DNA of 64,000 nt from NCBI RefSeq assembly GCF_000764305.2, contig NW_025936499.1, forward strand, positions 62,001 through 126,000, written 5' to 3'. Source of the DNA: Hyalella azteca. Lineage: Eukaryota; Arthropoda; Malacostraca; Amphipoda; Hyalellidae. Positions 22,880 to 36,139 of the stretch are shown here, piece after piece (position 1 is the first letter of the stretch; each line of letters starts with the position of its first letter). The notes beneath the pieces were generated by a model. That model saw only the letters and a list, made by a program, of their open reading frames with translations, had not been told where the DNA came from and searched no databases. The translations under genes and the position numbers were made by a program.

Positions 22880-24880
22880 CTGGAGTCTCAATGAAAACAG
22901 ATTTCAGTGAAGACCATAATAATGAATGTGAGGAGCGGTCTCATGCCTGAAAAGTGCTTATTCTTATTCCCAACATTTTACATGCGAACAGAATGCGTTT
23001 CTGACTGTACTGGTCCTATGCTCAGTTTCAAGTTTGAGTTTGGCACACAAAAATTTCAACCGGTTTGTCTTTCCTGGATGAGTGCTATATTAATCTAAAT
23101 ATTTTAAGCTATTATGCACTGAACGATTCGAGTTAGATGCAACTAATTTGCTGAAAATGATGATAATCTTACTTTACACATTCTAAAAATTTAATTTAAG
23201 GGTTCTTTTTGCGTATGAGTCTTTGGGGTGAAATTAAAGAAGCTAAAATAGGTTTACATGACGGATTATAAGGATTGGTAGAGCTCGCTTCCCCATCCCG
23301 GTCACTGAAGTCAAACTGACTCGATACAAGAATTAAAGGTCATTCTTCTAAATTATCTGTCTTTGTTCAGGTTTTATTGTAGTTTGTAGAATAAGATATT
23401 CCGACAGCGAACTTATGCCGGCAGTCACCTTTCACTCTCATTCAAACCTTCATTTTGATTTCTTCGTCAACTAATATCAATGATGTGTTTGAGTGATGCA
23501 AGGAAAACCTTTAGACGTGTGCAACAAAGAGAAGACTAGATTTTTATGGAGGGGAGGTCAGTTTACGCTTCCTTGGTCATCGTATTTGAGTTAATATTAA
23601 ATATGTGCATAAATATAATCTATGTACACGCAGCTGCTCATTGTGCATGTTGGCCATGGAATCCTTACCCGAAGAAAATTAGTCCTGAAACAACGCATAA
23701 TTTATTTTTGTAAACACGAGAACGATAGATAAGATATTCTCGTATTTCTTCTGCATGGAATAAAAAAAATAGGCAAATTTACCTATTTAAATAGATAAAT
23801 ACTGACTCAAACAACAAAATTTCTTTTCGATTTCACGTCTTTTTTATGTTAGATCTAACTTTTTGAAACATCCTGCATGAAGCATTCTATTATGCATGGA
23901 GTTTTCACGCTAAATTAGTCCAAATATGGGTTTTTTGGTCCAGCCCCTGCGTCACTTGAAATTCAAATATGGTGCACATTTCTGTTGGGTATACTGTAAT
24001 AGGTGCAGAAAAGTGTATTTACATATATTAGCATTATATTTCTGACATTCGTCCCTGATTTTGAAATTTCAGCCTAGCAAGTGTGCATGCATAACGAATA
24101 GCACAAATAATAATCGAATAGCAATAATCACATAACGAATAGCACAAACGTTGTTGACCTAAAATGTCATCCTGAAGGTCCGACTCAATAGGTCAGTAGG
24201 ATTACTCAACCACACATCCTGCCATCATTAACGGCAGTCGCTCGATCTTTTCGAAACGTCCTAAAAAGAAGGATTTCCATGATTGTAGAAATCCAGTTTC
24301 AAGGTGAGATATTAGGAAGATCAATTTAGATACAAATAATGTAAAATCTCTGCCAGAAAATAACTGTTCAGTATAATTATGGACACCTGTTATAAAGAGC
24401 TAAAAATATTAACTTAACAAAGACGTATTATTAAAATTTATGGTGCTGAGAAAGTTTAAAATTGAACTTCCATGCATACGTTCATGATTGCACTCTGAAA
24501 CAATAGATATAGGTATTGAAATTAAAAATAGGTTCACTCTCTAACGTCTTGTTTAGGGTGGCCGATGCTTAGTAAAAAATGTTTTAGATAGAAAGGCAAG
24601 ACACGTAGGAGCAGTCATGGAAGACATGACCTCGAGCTTACTCTAGAAGTGTGTTTTAAAGAAAATTTAAATCGGTGAATTGATTACCATGAACACATTA
24701 ATTAATGAGTATCTGTATTAGCGCAGATTTTTTAACGGATTTGAAACGGCCGCCAAATTAAAATCTTTCGTGATCGAGAAATCGATTAATGATTGAGAAA
24801 ATTTTCAGCTCGCTTAGAAATGAAGACGAACTTTCAGGTGCATAATACACGAGTCTACGAGGTTTCACCAAATGTTACGT
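22880..24880. other. AT-rich stretch, nothing recognised
   Basis: About 2 kb with no array, transposon ends or convincing frames. Confidence 0.4.
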
Positions 24881-24884
24881 CTAT

Positions 24885-25035
24885 CATCTTCTCAAATGAC
24901 GACTACGAGAAGCTTCTTTAACGCCACGTCTAAAAGCTTCTCGAATAACCACACCAGAAGCTTCATTCAACGCTACGTCTAAAAGCTTCTCGAATGACTA
25001 TTGCGAGAAGAGATTTGCGGAAACTTCATTCATCG
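24885..25035. repeat. 49-bp hairpin-bearing tandem repeat
   Basis: About 2.5 diverged units of 49 bases. In the first unit CGAGAAGCTT (24906-24915) and AAGCTTCTCG (24934-24943) form a perfect 10-base inverted repeat around ACGCCACGTC. The second unit keeps AAAAGCTTCTCGAATGAC and a changed left arm. Confidence 0.7.
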
Positions 25036-25039
25036 TGAC

Positions 25040-28000
25040 TTGCATAAATGCAAGCCTCAGCTCAAGGTCTTCGTCACGACCACAAGTTTTATTTCGGTAA
25101 AAAAAAAAATTCTGTGATGCCAAAGGCTGGGTTCGTCACTAAGAAACCTTTGTGGCAGAGGATAAAACTTCTGAAAAGAAACAAACAGCGCTGACATCGG
25201 TGTTGACTCTTTTACTTGCCCGCATTGATCGACCATAATGGTTTCTTGAGTAAACACGCGTTTACTCAAGCTTTTACTCATTCTAATTTGAATGGAGAAA
25301 TCATTTCTAAGGCAGTACATTCAAAGCCGTGAATAATGGACAATAATGGAGGAATCTTGAATAGCAGCTGAGTTAGAAGTAAACTTCAAATGTAAATAAG
25401 GCTTTCTAGATAAAATAATTCGAAAGCTCCTCGCACTCTGTATGTTACAAGTGACATTGCCCGTCATGTCCCAGCCTATGCATCGTTCAGGCCGCAAAGC
25501 AAACCCTCGCTGCGAGACGGTCAATGCCTGAGGCTAGCATGACCTCTAACATCATAACATTCAAAGCCTAATTTCTAGTGAGCCTCTCACTTTCAGCATG
25601 CCAGTCAGAGGCTCTTATTTTAGAAGCCTGGGTAGTAGACGCTGCTATCTTGGTGGTCCATCGCCTCAAGGATGGAATAATCTACAGTATACGCAGCGGC
25701 AGCGTGCTGAGCCACACAATCTAATTCATTGATCAAAGTGAAAACGACTTTTTCTCGGCATTCGGGGATCTTGAACACGACACCTGCTTGAACTTCCAAT
25801 TGTTCAGCCGTGGTATTCCTACTAGGCTGAATTATTTGAAATTTCGGTTTGATACGTAACGGGTTCCAAATTTTTTAATAGCGGATGCAGAAAACGGAAC
25901 ACAAAAGTAACAAAATTCAGAGGGCGGCTGAACCTCAAATTTGCCAAGCCACCGCCAAGCAGGCATTACATAAATACTTCAACGTCTGAAAATTAAAATT
26001 GTGTAATAGAGAGAGTTCCTAATCTTATTTGGATTCAGTTTAGCCTGTCTATACTTTATTTAAATCTATATGATGCTTTGCGAAAGGAACAAGCTAGGCT
26101 TGGTAGAGTACCGGCTAAAATGACCGGCGACGTCCTATTTTGTTATTCCTTATGGGTAGAAAATAGCTCAGGAAAAATATGATAGAATTTTTTTGTAATA
26201 AGATTATATTTGTGACGCTTTTAAACTTGATTCTTCCATCAATGATAAATACATTCGGTAGCGTCTAACAATGTCGCCATCGCGATGGACTCCATTATGC
26301 ATGACATCCCGCTTTAATAAGTCCATCAGCCTCCCGTGTTGTATGCTTCGAGAAGACAATTTTCCACGATGCATTTGTTAAGAGGTCAAGCTCCGGCATC
26401 AGAGTTACTTGTCTATTTAAGGCATGGGTGCTGAGGGAGCAAATCTTGCTTATAACATTCCAAAACAAGGTCAACTCGTAACCCTCTCTTGAGTACGCGG
26501 TAGCTTGCGTAATGCAATGCACACGCTGACACGCATATGCCCCACATGCTCAACTTCAGCACATGAAACCTTCTGAGAGTAAAACAGAAGATAAACACAC
26601 ACAATCAGACACTCTGACCACTATATTCTTCTGTCTTATCATGCATTACCAAGTATGGTCTTCAGCCCTGTGGATCGCGCCGACTAGTAATATAGTATTC
26701 AGATTGTCCATTCAACGGAATGTTGACGGAGCGTGGGAAATTATTCGGATGCTGATGGTTCAGCGAGCTGATTAATTAGACCAGACCGCCGTCATTAGCT
26801 ATTCAATACCGCGAGAAAATCTCACATCGCGAGCCCTGTAACATAATCCGCTGATTGTGAAATTCTACTCACACATGTTTCATATTACCACGATGCTGTC
26901 TCAGAAGCGTTTCTCATTGCAAATCCGATGCTAAACGTTGTAGTTTTTGCATGTAGAACCTTACCATATAATTACTTAATATATATATATATAATATAAT
27001 ATAATTACGTACATATAATTACTCCATACGACAGTGTAAAGTCAAGTAGCTAGATAAAAGTACAGATAGTAGCTACTTCTAAAAATATCTAATGAATAAG
27101 TTTATGTACCCCAAATTTTGGAAACGAAAAATTTATTTAATTCTCGATAGCTGTTTGGCTCTGAAATCATTAAGTTTTACGTAAATGATTTGAATTTTTT
27201 TCTGCAATCCCTTATCAACCATTGCTCTTTGGCCCTATATAATTTTCTGTGTAATATCACATGAAATATGCATATTTGATGTTAACTAAATTGATTTTAA
27301 CAAAAGTTTTCGTTGCTCCTATGCAAATGAACTATATTTAATTCCACTTCTCAAAAGGACCACGCCCCCTCAATCACCAGAAAACATGGCATTTAACAAT
27401 TCTTTTTCGCGAGCATTGCACGGTGCCTTATCAACTTGTAGGGTTCGATCGTGCTGCAATTTCACGCCGAATAAGAAGAAAGCTACGCTCACTTTCAACA
27501 GATAATGTTAGTGCGTCGAGGGCCTCTCCGTAGGGTGCGAGCAGGCCGTGTACAAGACACACCCACTCTATACAACCTGACCTGCCGCGTGCAAATGAAC
27601 TCGATTAACCTTATATCGGTCTGGATTAACTCTTTCAAGCGCAGGTTTATTCGTTTGTTAAAAAATTATCACTATGCTGTGGTAATGACTTAGACGAACT
27701 TGCTGCAAACGCATTTAATAGTTTCATTAATAACGTTAATTAAAAAGATTTCTGTATGATAGAACCGGATCATTAATCCTATAGTCAGATTGTTAAATCA
27801 GTTTTAAACTAAGGCAATACAAATATTAATCATGAAAATAATATGAAGGTACACGAATGTATGATGGTGGTACAGTAATTTAATTAAAAATAAAGCCTGG
27901 CATTTGTATTGGAACTTTTTTTGTAAGGCATTTGATAACGAAGAAGCTGATTTGAATGATTTTCAAGACCTACACCTAGCAAATTACTATTTTCTTTGGT

Positions 28001-31000
28001 TAAAATATTGAACACTCTGGATGCCTTTGAATTACGGACGCGATCATGTTTTTTTTCTAAAAATTACAAGATATTGGTCGTCAACATCAGTCAGCAGTGG
28101 ACATTCTAAAACGAAGAAGAAGTCAATTGCAACCTTTTACGCACGACTGGCCACCGCAGAGTGAGCTCGGAACATGCGCCTTAAGCGTACACGAGCCAGG
28201 ATGTTAATATGACCTGCAGTTCTCTCGCTGTGAAGTTCTGCAGACTGCGAAAAGTGCTTAAGAAAATATGAATGGTATATATATCTTGCATAGTATCCAT
28301 AGGTATAGTTTGGTAATAATTAGAATTACATCGATTAGGCTAAATTCCATCTTGTGTAAGCATTTTTTGTTATAAGGTAGTGTCTATGCCTTTGCAGTCA
28401 GTTTTTCTAGAGAAATATTCATAGTTGAACCAAATAAATAATTCATACTTAAAACTCAGAGAATATATGATATTTCAACTTGTCAGTCCAATTGCCTCAC
28501 TCATTAGGGGATGCAAAAAACATCACGGCAGACCAAAATTAATCAGTATAATTAAAACTCGAGTAATATATTCTGACAATTTGATTGCGGGAATCTACCA
28601 TTAGATATACAAAACATAATGTTACATAACGCAATATTACTAAGATATTCGAAAACAACAGAAGCTGAACCATTCAGTGTAACACATTGATGTTGCCTCT
28701 GAATTTTCATTTGTTATGCTCAAAACCACTTTCGAATCGATGCAATATTTTTCATGACTTTTTGGATATAACACCATGCATTGTTATATGCGTATAGACT
28801 TAATGTGGCCAGCATTCGCGACTGTTTTCAACGGAAAATCTCCTGCTTAGCAATGCAGTTCTGACTTTTTATATTGAACTATTTTGCCCGTGTGATACGT
28901 CAGGCGAGAGAATTTTTATCCTCCATGAGCGTACTTCGAAGTATAAACAAATAGAGGACTTCTAGCGAAACCGAAGTAGGAACTGCGTCCTAACAAGTTT
29001 TTCACGCTTTTAATACGAATATCCTATCATGCAGATCAATTTCATATATATAGATAAGGGTTATTAATATTGATATTATACGGATGATTCAGTGGCACTC
29101 TTCTGAGCTTAAAAATGAGGCAAAACATTCAGTGAAATTAAGCCTGTCAACGCAAAGGCTGTGATTTGAATGAAAGAAATTCCTCTCAATGCATGACTGA
29201 GATTTTATTTATTAAGTCAATGGTAAAACCATGACTGATATAAGAATTAAACTTTCATGCATCATTAACGCGAGCGAATTTCAGAGCAAATTGCAGGCGC
29301 GGGCGGCTCAAGATTTTTGTGACAGTTGACGCGCTCCAGATTGATCGATCCAAACTCCCGCTGTTTGAAGTGCGTTTTTCCTGGCATTTTTTTGGCAACA
29401 TATTTCTTTGGTACATTCAGTTCTCGGCGTCAGCGACCGACGTAGGCTTCTGGCATTAAAGTAAATTGTTGTATTTTAATTTGTAGCTTAAAATCTCGAT
29501 TTTAATATGGATTTTTATCCATGATTTGCACGTATTAATATTTTTGATCAGTTTGTATATCTTTCGATTTCTCCATGAATGGATAATGTCCTTCATAAAC
29601 GGAAAGCTTATGTGAGCTTAGGCAAGAATTTATATTTGATTTTGAAATTTCTTGTCATTGTCTGCATTCTTTATAGATACCATCGTAGTACTGAGATCAG
29701 AGAATTGTAACGTATAAATGAGATTAAATAGAAAAGAAAAATGATTCGGATATTAAGCGACCGACCATTAACACGGGGCAGATGCTATAATGAACTAGTT
29801 TAGACTGTTACAGAATTGAATAATTCGAGTAGGAGGTAACAAGCACAAGAAAGTCTTGCACAAGCCTTAGCTGCTAAAAGCTCGCGGTTCACCAATAGAT
29901 GGAGCAACCCTTATTTCTATTTTGTCAACATTCTTGGTGCTAGTAAGCTCAATTGTATTCGATTTCTTAACGCTTTTTAGGAGCGTTGATCTTAGCGCAA
30001 AAAGCCAGCTCAGTTTGATAATACTATTACATTTTACATCTGGTTCTCCGAGGTCAAATAAGGAACATTCTCCTTTTATGTCATGCCCTTTGAGGTCATG
30101 TCAGTTGCTCGCATCACTTGCCGCAGAACTCCTACCAGACTGCCTCCGTAATGCATTCGAGACCATATATCCTTCCATAATATCGTCGCAGTGTTTACCT
30201 CTTATATGTAGCTAGGGATTTATTGTTAAGGTGACATTAGAAGCGTCTAATGAACGTATATATTCTATATCCACCTATCGCTCGGGGCTGATCAACTGAC
30301 ACGGTATTTAAATTCTTTTTCTCGAGATTCTTTGATATACTTATATCACTTCTTCCTGATGTTTGAGCCATGGTCAACGCTATTAAACATATTCCAGATT
30401 TGTATTTTTATCGAGTGGATTTTCAGTCAAAATAAATGACTTAATGCATTTGCTGTTCTGTTTGTATTAATTTCCATATTTTAAATCCGAATTATCACGT
30501 GACGAAATAAAAATATCTAACGATAACATCGTTACTGAAGATTTTTTTGTATAAATAAAAATCAAATGAATTTCGAAAAACCTACGCAGACTCATTGAGA
30601 TGAGAGTAGGCCTGGAGACTTGTGCCTTGCCACATGCTGTTCTCTTATTAATGAAATTATGCATGAAACAAATGACTGTCTGATGAGGGTCTGCATGCGC
30701 AGGCCATTTATATTGTTATTTGTGCATGAACGCAAAATGATCTCACAGGAACGGAACTACTGTGTATATATGTGGTTACTTTACAACTGATAACTCATAT
30801 TACTCAATCCTCATGTCGACAAATGAACACGTACCGAGAGTTAAGTAGAATTGTGGGTATAATTAAGAGTTTTATTGCAATTCTCTATAAATTTTGATAA
30901 TATACATGCTAAAATTTTTGCTTTACCCGCTGGAATTTCCTTATCTTAGAAGTGCAAACAAAATAATAATCATACTAATAATAAATAATATCGGAAACTC

Positions 31001-31490
31001 CTCGTCACCACAGAAAGAAATGAATTTCAAGCTCATAAGCGTCATAAACAGTGTCTTTGAAACGAAGTGCATTCAATTCAATATGCAACATCATTCAACG
31101 AAAGCATCAACACCCGCAGAAAAAAACCGAGTGACGATTGCCACGTTGGTTTCATCAGACCCAAGAAGGGGAGACATCGGTCTGCTCTTGCAATGCACTG
31201 ATTAAAAGAGCAATCAGGCGGAAAATTGAGACGAATGGATGACCATTGTGTCAGAAAAGCAGCGGAGAGCGAGTGTGGGGCAAGCGAAGGTAGCACTGCC
31301 AATGACACCATTACGCTGATTGTCGTAGCAGTAATTGCTTCTCTTCCAGCAATGAACGGCCTCTCAAAGCTGCCATCATTGAGTTCGTAACGAACTATTA
31401 GCCTCAATAGCCTGAGCCCAGCTCTATTGATTCAGTTGTGTATTCTTTTGCTAATGCTGGACGGTGGTCGCCGTTTGTTCGTCTGGGGTC
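25040..31490. other. Long AT-rich stretch, nearly featureless
   Basis: About 6.4 kb without a recognised gene or array. An AT dinucleotide tract at 26978-27003 lies between two copies of CATATAATTACT (26965 and 27012). Frames such as 26295-26522, 29922-30215 and 31078-31407 have no recognisable domains and AT-rich third positions. Confidence 0.4.
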
Positions 31491-31496
31491 TTTTAT

Positions 31497-31900
31497 ATTC
31501 ATTCATTCATAATAGTACGGTGGATACTCCATAATTGGAGAAAAACCCCACCATCGGTTGCGCGCACGCACATGAGGGCATTGGAGAACGTGTAACGTCC
31601 TAGGAAAAAAAATAATAAGTACATTGGAGAACCAGGCGATAGAAAGGTTTTAGTTATGGTACGCCCTCAGCCAGCCTTGTACAGCTGACTGGAAAGCAGG
31701 TAGCGATGTAGCTGCCACGACGTCTGCACTCAGGGAGTTCCATATTCTGATGGCCGACGGGAAGAAGGAGTGAAATATTATATTATATTAAACAATCTGG
31801 AACTCCTGACTACGAACTGCAAGCTTTGGAGCAGAAAACTTTGTTATTCTTGAGGTGAGAGTAAATAAATCTGAAAAGTAGGGGAACGAATCTGTCACTG
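31497..31900 (-). mobile_element. 3' end of a CR1/Jockey-like LINE
   Basis: The minus strand carries the C-terminus of a non-LTR retrotransposon polyprotein: FHSFFPSAIRIWNSLSADVV, then SLPAFQSAVQGWL and a TAA at 31656-31654. The SFFP-AIR-WNSL and LxxFxxxxxxWL pattern is the standard tail after the reverse transcriptase domain. An in-frame TAA (31790-31788) sits where upstream KLAVRSQEFQIV should join, so the copy is dead. About 140 bases of 3' UTR follow and end in ATGAATGAATGAAT (31512-31499), the short tandem terminus typical of CR1-like LINEs. It is 5' truncated. Confidence 0.82.
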
Positions 31901-31909
31901 TCCAAACTC

Positions 31910-32285
31910 ATATGTCCTGACTGCTAGGAAACATTCGAATAATATTCGAAAAATAGGTAACAATACAAATATTAGTTCCTAATTAAATGTAATTGATTGG
32001 TATCAGAGAATAAAATTAATTCAGATTTTATTCTATTATCCTACTGAAAAATATTCACAACAACCAAGTGAAAAAAGTTCAGCGCATAACTTACTATGAT
32101 TTGATAAAGGTTGAAAAACATCTTTTTCTTCAATGTTCATGCGAGCAAGAAAAAGTCATGTTCCATCATTGTACAAATGCAACAATACGACTTGAACTCA
32201 TACAGAAACCCACACATGAACTATATATTAGTACAAAGTATATCCCATTAAATTCCTCCCATATAACAAATCTAATCTTCGTTAT
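31910..32285. other. AT-rich stretch, nothing recognised
   Basis: No array or mobile-element end. The 76-codon plus frame at 32068-32298 has no motif. Confidence 0.4.
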
Positions 32286-32288
32286 CAT

Positions 32289-32381
32289 TAACATATAAAA
32301 AAATATGTTAATATTATTGCTCACTTTTCCACCAGATTAAAAGTCTTTTCATCTGGTCTCTGGCAGCCTCTTTTCCCAGAG
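32289..32381. other. Three consecutive hairpins
   Basis: TAACATAT/ATATGTTA (32289-32296 and 32303-32310), ACCAGAT-AAAAG/CTTTT-ATCTGGT (32331-32357, with single unpaired bases) and CTCTGG/CCAGAG (32358-32363 and 32376-32381) follow one another in 93 bases. The middle one pairs twelve bases with a one-base centre. Confidence 0.7.
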
Positions 32382-32389
32382 GTTGTAAG

Positions 32390-35000
32390 AAACCTTCGAT
32401 ATCGAGTAGAAAAATATTGAACCAACAGAGATGATATCAAAATGTTTTCATTCGCGGCTTCAATTTCGCAACTAAAATGTAAATCATAGCTTGACCATGA
32501 ATTTACATAAATACACAAATTATTTGATGATATTTTTGGCGTGAGTGCTAACGGTTAAGTGTTTTGTTGAGTAAACGAATGAATTTAACAACCATTTCTT
32601 CTTAAAAAACATGAATTCGATGGAAGGAGAAAACGAAAAGTACCAAACGCTGAGAATCCGAAGCCACAATACTTGAAATTATTTTAACTTCACAAGCTCC
32701 TTAAGTTTATCGGTCAGTCAGTATCTGAAACTACCTCATGTGGGGGGTGTCCAATCCTGTGTTGAATTGGTGTTCGAATAAGGAAGTGAAATGCTCTGGT
32801 GCCGTGCCACGGTCGGGAGGTTATAAGAAGTGTAACAAATGTAATGACCGTTGTACGGCTTTGGCATGAAATTAAAAGAATGAGAAAGTGAACAGCGTCA
32901 CGCACTTATGCCCGGAAAAAACGTCGTGCAAATCATGCGCTGCATGACTTTTCAGCTGATTTGAAAGGTTGAGATTGCCAAAGAAATACTGTCACTGCTA
33001 ACTATTAATTTTCGAGGAACAGGTAAGATTGTGCTTTATATAGGCAACTCCCACGCTGACTGCGGAGCACAACGTGTGACAAAATTGGTATTTCATGATC
33101 CTCTCGCCATTTAAACCTAACTCAGGAACGGTCCCGTGCAGCTTCTAAACGCACGTTCATAAGTGAACGTGAAAGTTTGCATGAGTTCTTCCACTCATGA
33201 CACACGAGCGTGCAATGGATAGGAAATAACGCCAGTGCGTATATGAGGAGGCGACATGAAATGTCGAAGACGAGATTTTGCCGTGAGAAACTTTTGAACA
33301 ACGCATTCGGCTAAACACGGGGAATAGGTTGACTCCGAAACTTTCAGGACGGCAGGAAAATTATTGGAGAAGGTTCTCTTTTAGTTCAGCCGACGTGGCT
33401 AATAAGCCAGGAGAACAGAGGAAACAACGGACACTGCATGTGAAAGGATGACACAAGCAACAGTCAAACTTCACCTATGTGGTTTCAATGGCTAATGATC
33501 ATATAAAGAATGCAGAAATAGAATCATAATGTGCGATTGATATGCTGGACATGGTCACATTGCACGCAGTCGTCGGGTAAGTGTAGCACAAGGAATGAGT
33601 CCTACAAGGAGTTTTCAATGAACTTCAATACATGAAGACATTTGCATTGAGAGTAGGCAAAGCTTGGGATCGTCTGTATGCTGATGAAGCTACACTCTCA
33701 ACTAATGGAAGGACTCTTGTATGTGCTCTTGCTTAAACGCTAGCAATTTTCCTGTGATGAGACCGACAAGTAGCCGCTGTTGCGAGCGACGGCCGGCCCA
33801 CAAATCCTAAGTCAGTCAAATGTAAACAAACAGTTAAACTCTCTACTCGTGGACGCTTCTTTTTTATTTACAACTTAATTTTATGCTCCTGAACACTGTT
33901 TTTTACGTTTAGATAAAATTAATAGAAAATGCCAGTAAAAAAATCTGTGTTCAAGTCGACAACACACTATTAAAGTAATAATTTCAATGAGTGTATAACA
34001 TATAGCTGTGAGTCATTTCTGAACAATAAAAAATAAAATATGTAATCGTTTTTGGATTCAGTCTTCTCCGTATTAACAGAAGCGAAAAAATGTATTGCAT
34101 TTCCCACTGGCGCGTAAGCAACGATCGCTGTGGAAGTGATTACTCTCGCTTGAGATGAAGCTGAAGTTGTGCTCAATTGAGCCTGAGTAATCTTAAATAC
34201 TGGTGGAAACTTCTCCCTAAACTAATCGAAGATACTTTTCCAACACTCTTCGAAGTCACACTTTCCAACTCTCTTCGAAGCTATTCATTCCAAACTCGTT
34301 AACGTACGATTTACAGCGGTTATAAAGACAAAGATATGCTAATTTACATCGATGAGTGACAAACATCGTATATCCTAGTAAACATCATACCATAAGATGT
34401 AGAGAACTTATCAAAAATTATCTATTTAGAAGAATATAAATAAATGATATGACCATAACCTAAAACTGTTTTTTTTTATATAAACGGACAACATATGAAT
34501 GTGTAGGAACATGTCATTTGGCGTTTATGACGTCCTTTAGTGTTATTTTTGTTTGTATAAAACGTAAATAGTGCAAACTTTTAATACAAACTATTCCATA
34601 CAATACTGTTGTGGATAGCAGCGTCAATTATTATAATTTAAGGGCATCGTGCTACACGCTGGTGGGAATGGCAGTCCGACTCCAGCGACGCCATATACTC
34701 TTTGTAATGACGGGTTAAATGTGGTGAAAGTTCACTATAGCTGCCGCGAATTTATTCTTAAATAGTGAAACAAATGATGACTACAAATGTACTTACTACA
34801 GTTTAATGTCATTGAGAAATCTCCCATTGCTAGAATAAATATTTTCCTGTTTTAGAATCATGATTGAACATCACATCAAAAACCCAACCAATGTAAAACA
34901 ATAACATAGTTTCATAAGTGAAAACTCGAGAACTTTAAATTAAAGTATTTCGAATATAACCGACAAGTTTAAAAAACGATTTTAAGTTTAAAAGACGTCA
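32390..35000. other. AT-rich stretch, nothing recognised
   Basis: About 2.6 kb without an array or coding-like frame. TTCGAAG motifs repeat weakly at 34220-34290. Confidence 0.4.
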
Positions 35001-35004
35001 GCAA

Positions 35005-35229
35005 GACGAGCTGCAGCACATGCACTTGTCGCCTCCACTTTCCCAGGGTGCAGGCGAGGAGCGCGGGCTCATTTGCATACGGCAGCTCAACTTGCTTTGT
35101 AGAAGCCGACTTCATTTCTGCACCTCTGATAATGTACGGGACATGTCGAGCTCCTAGAGACCGCCTCATGTTCCCGTGGACATGTTCTTCACATTCTCTT
35201 AAACGTCTTCGTTCGACTTGACATTTCAT
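35005..35229 (-). other. GC-richer block with open minus frame
   Basis: A GC-richer patch in AT-rich DNA is open for 86 codons on the minus strand (start MKCQVERRRLRECEEH). The strongest segment is ELPYANEPALLACTLGKWRR. No domain is recognised and no convincing splice sites were found. It may be a decayed exon or element fragment. Confidence 0.15.
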
Positions 35230-35882
35230 TGAGGAAAATTGCGATTTAAAGTGAATGTTTTACTATGAAAAAGTTTTATTTCGTTCGACACTACATACAT
35301 CTCATCGAAGAAAATTTTGATTCCTAAATTAATATTTACTGATTAAAAAGTTTGCCTTGTTAACACGAACTAATTAGAGAATGTGCAAAGTGTATATACG
35401 TGTACAAGGCGAAATTTGCTTCCATTAAATTCTGCTGTATTTTCAGTAGCGAATTGATGCATTCATCATGTAAAATGTCACATCAATACAAGATGTTATT
35501 GAGATGAACGTAAACGAAGACCGCTTTAAAAAAACTTCGCTAGAATTATGCTCAAAATAAAGAAAAAATGAATCAGCAAACAAATGACAATAAGCCGTGA
35601 CAGCCTGACAAAAACTGTATGAAATGTTCCAGCATTATTAAAAGTGAACAGTTTATCTTGTCCAATTTGTTAACATTATCATATTATTCATTTGTTAACA
35701 TGAACATGTTCATTTAATCATTCAATACGTTATAATATTTATTTTAAGCAGTAGAATATATCCGCATCCAGATTTCACGCAGTTTTCGCAATTAATAAAA
35801 ACAATTATTCTTGACCGTGAAGTGATTTTTTCGCTTTTGTGCATAACTAAATGAAGGCGCTACATAGACTCTAGTATTGGCA

Positions 35883-36130
35883 GCATGCCCCAGCACCTCC
35901 CCTCCATACAGCTGCATGTCCCAGCACCCGCCCTCCATACAGCTGCATATGTCCCAGCACCCGCTCTCCATACAGCTGCATGTCCCAGCACATCCCCTCC
36001 ATACAGCTGCATGTCCCAGCACCCGCTCTCCATACAGCTGCATGCCCCAGCACCCGCCCTCCAAGCCCCAGCCACCACCCTCCATATGCCCCAGCCCCCG
36101 CCTCTCATCCCCAGCCTAGCCCCAGCCAAT
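35883..36130. repeat. 31-bp CCCAGCACCCGC minisatellite
   Basis: Unit CATGTCCCAGCACCCGCCCT plus CCATACAGCTG repeats about six times. One unit has a two-base insertion and the right end decays into CCCCAGCC runs. Although 31 is not a multiple of three, the unit contains no stop in several frames on either strand, so five overlapping 60-116 codon frames arise here. None is likely to be a gene. Confidence 0.93.
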
Positions 36131-36139
36131 GCCCCCCGG

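Noticed and set aside
31078..31407. 109-codon minus frame as a gene next to the LINE end
   Set aside because: No domain, AT-rich third positions, and its position downstream of the LINE terminus gives no link to that element.
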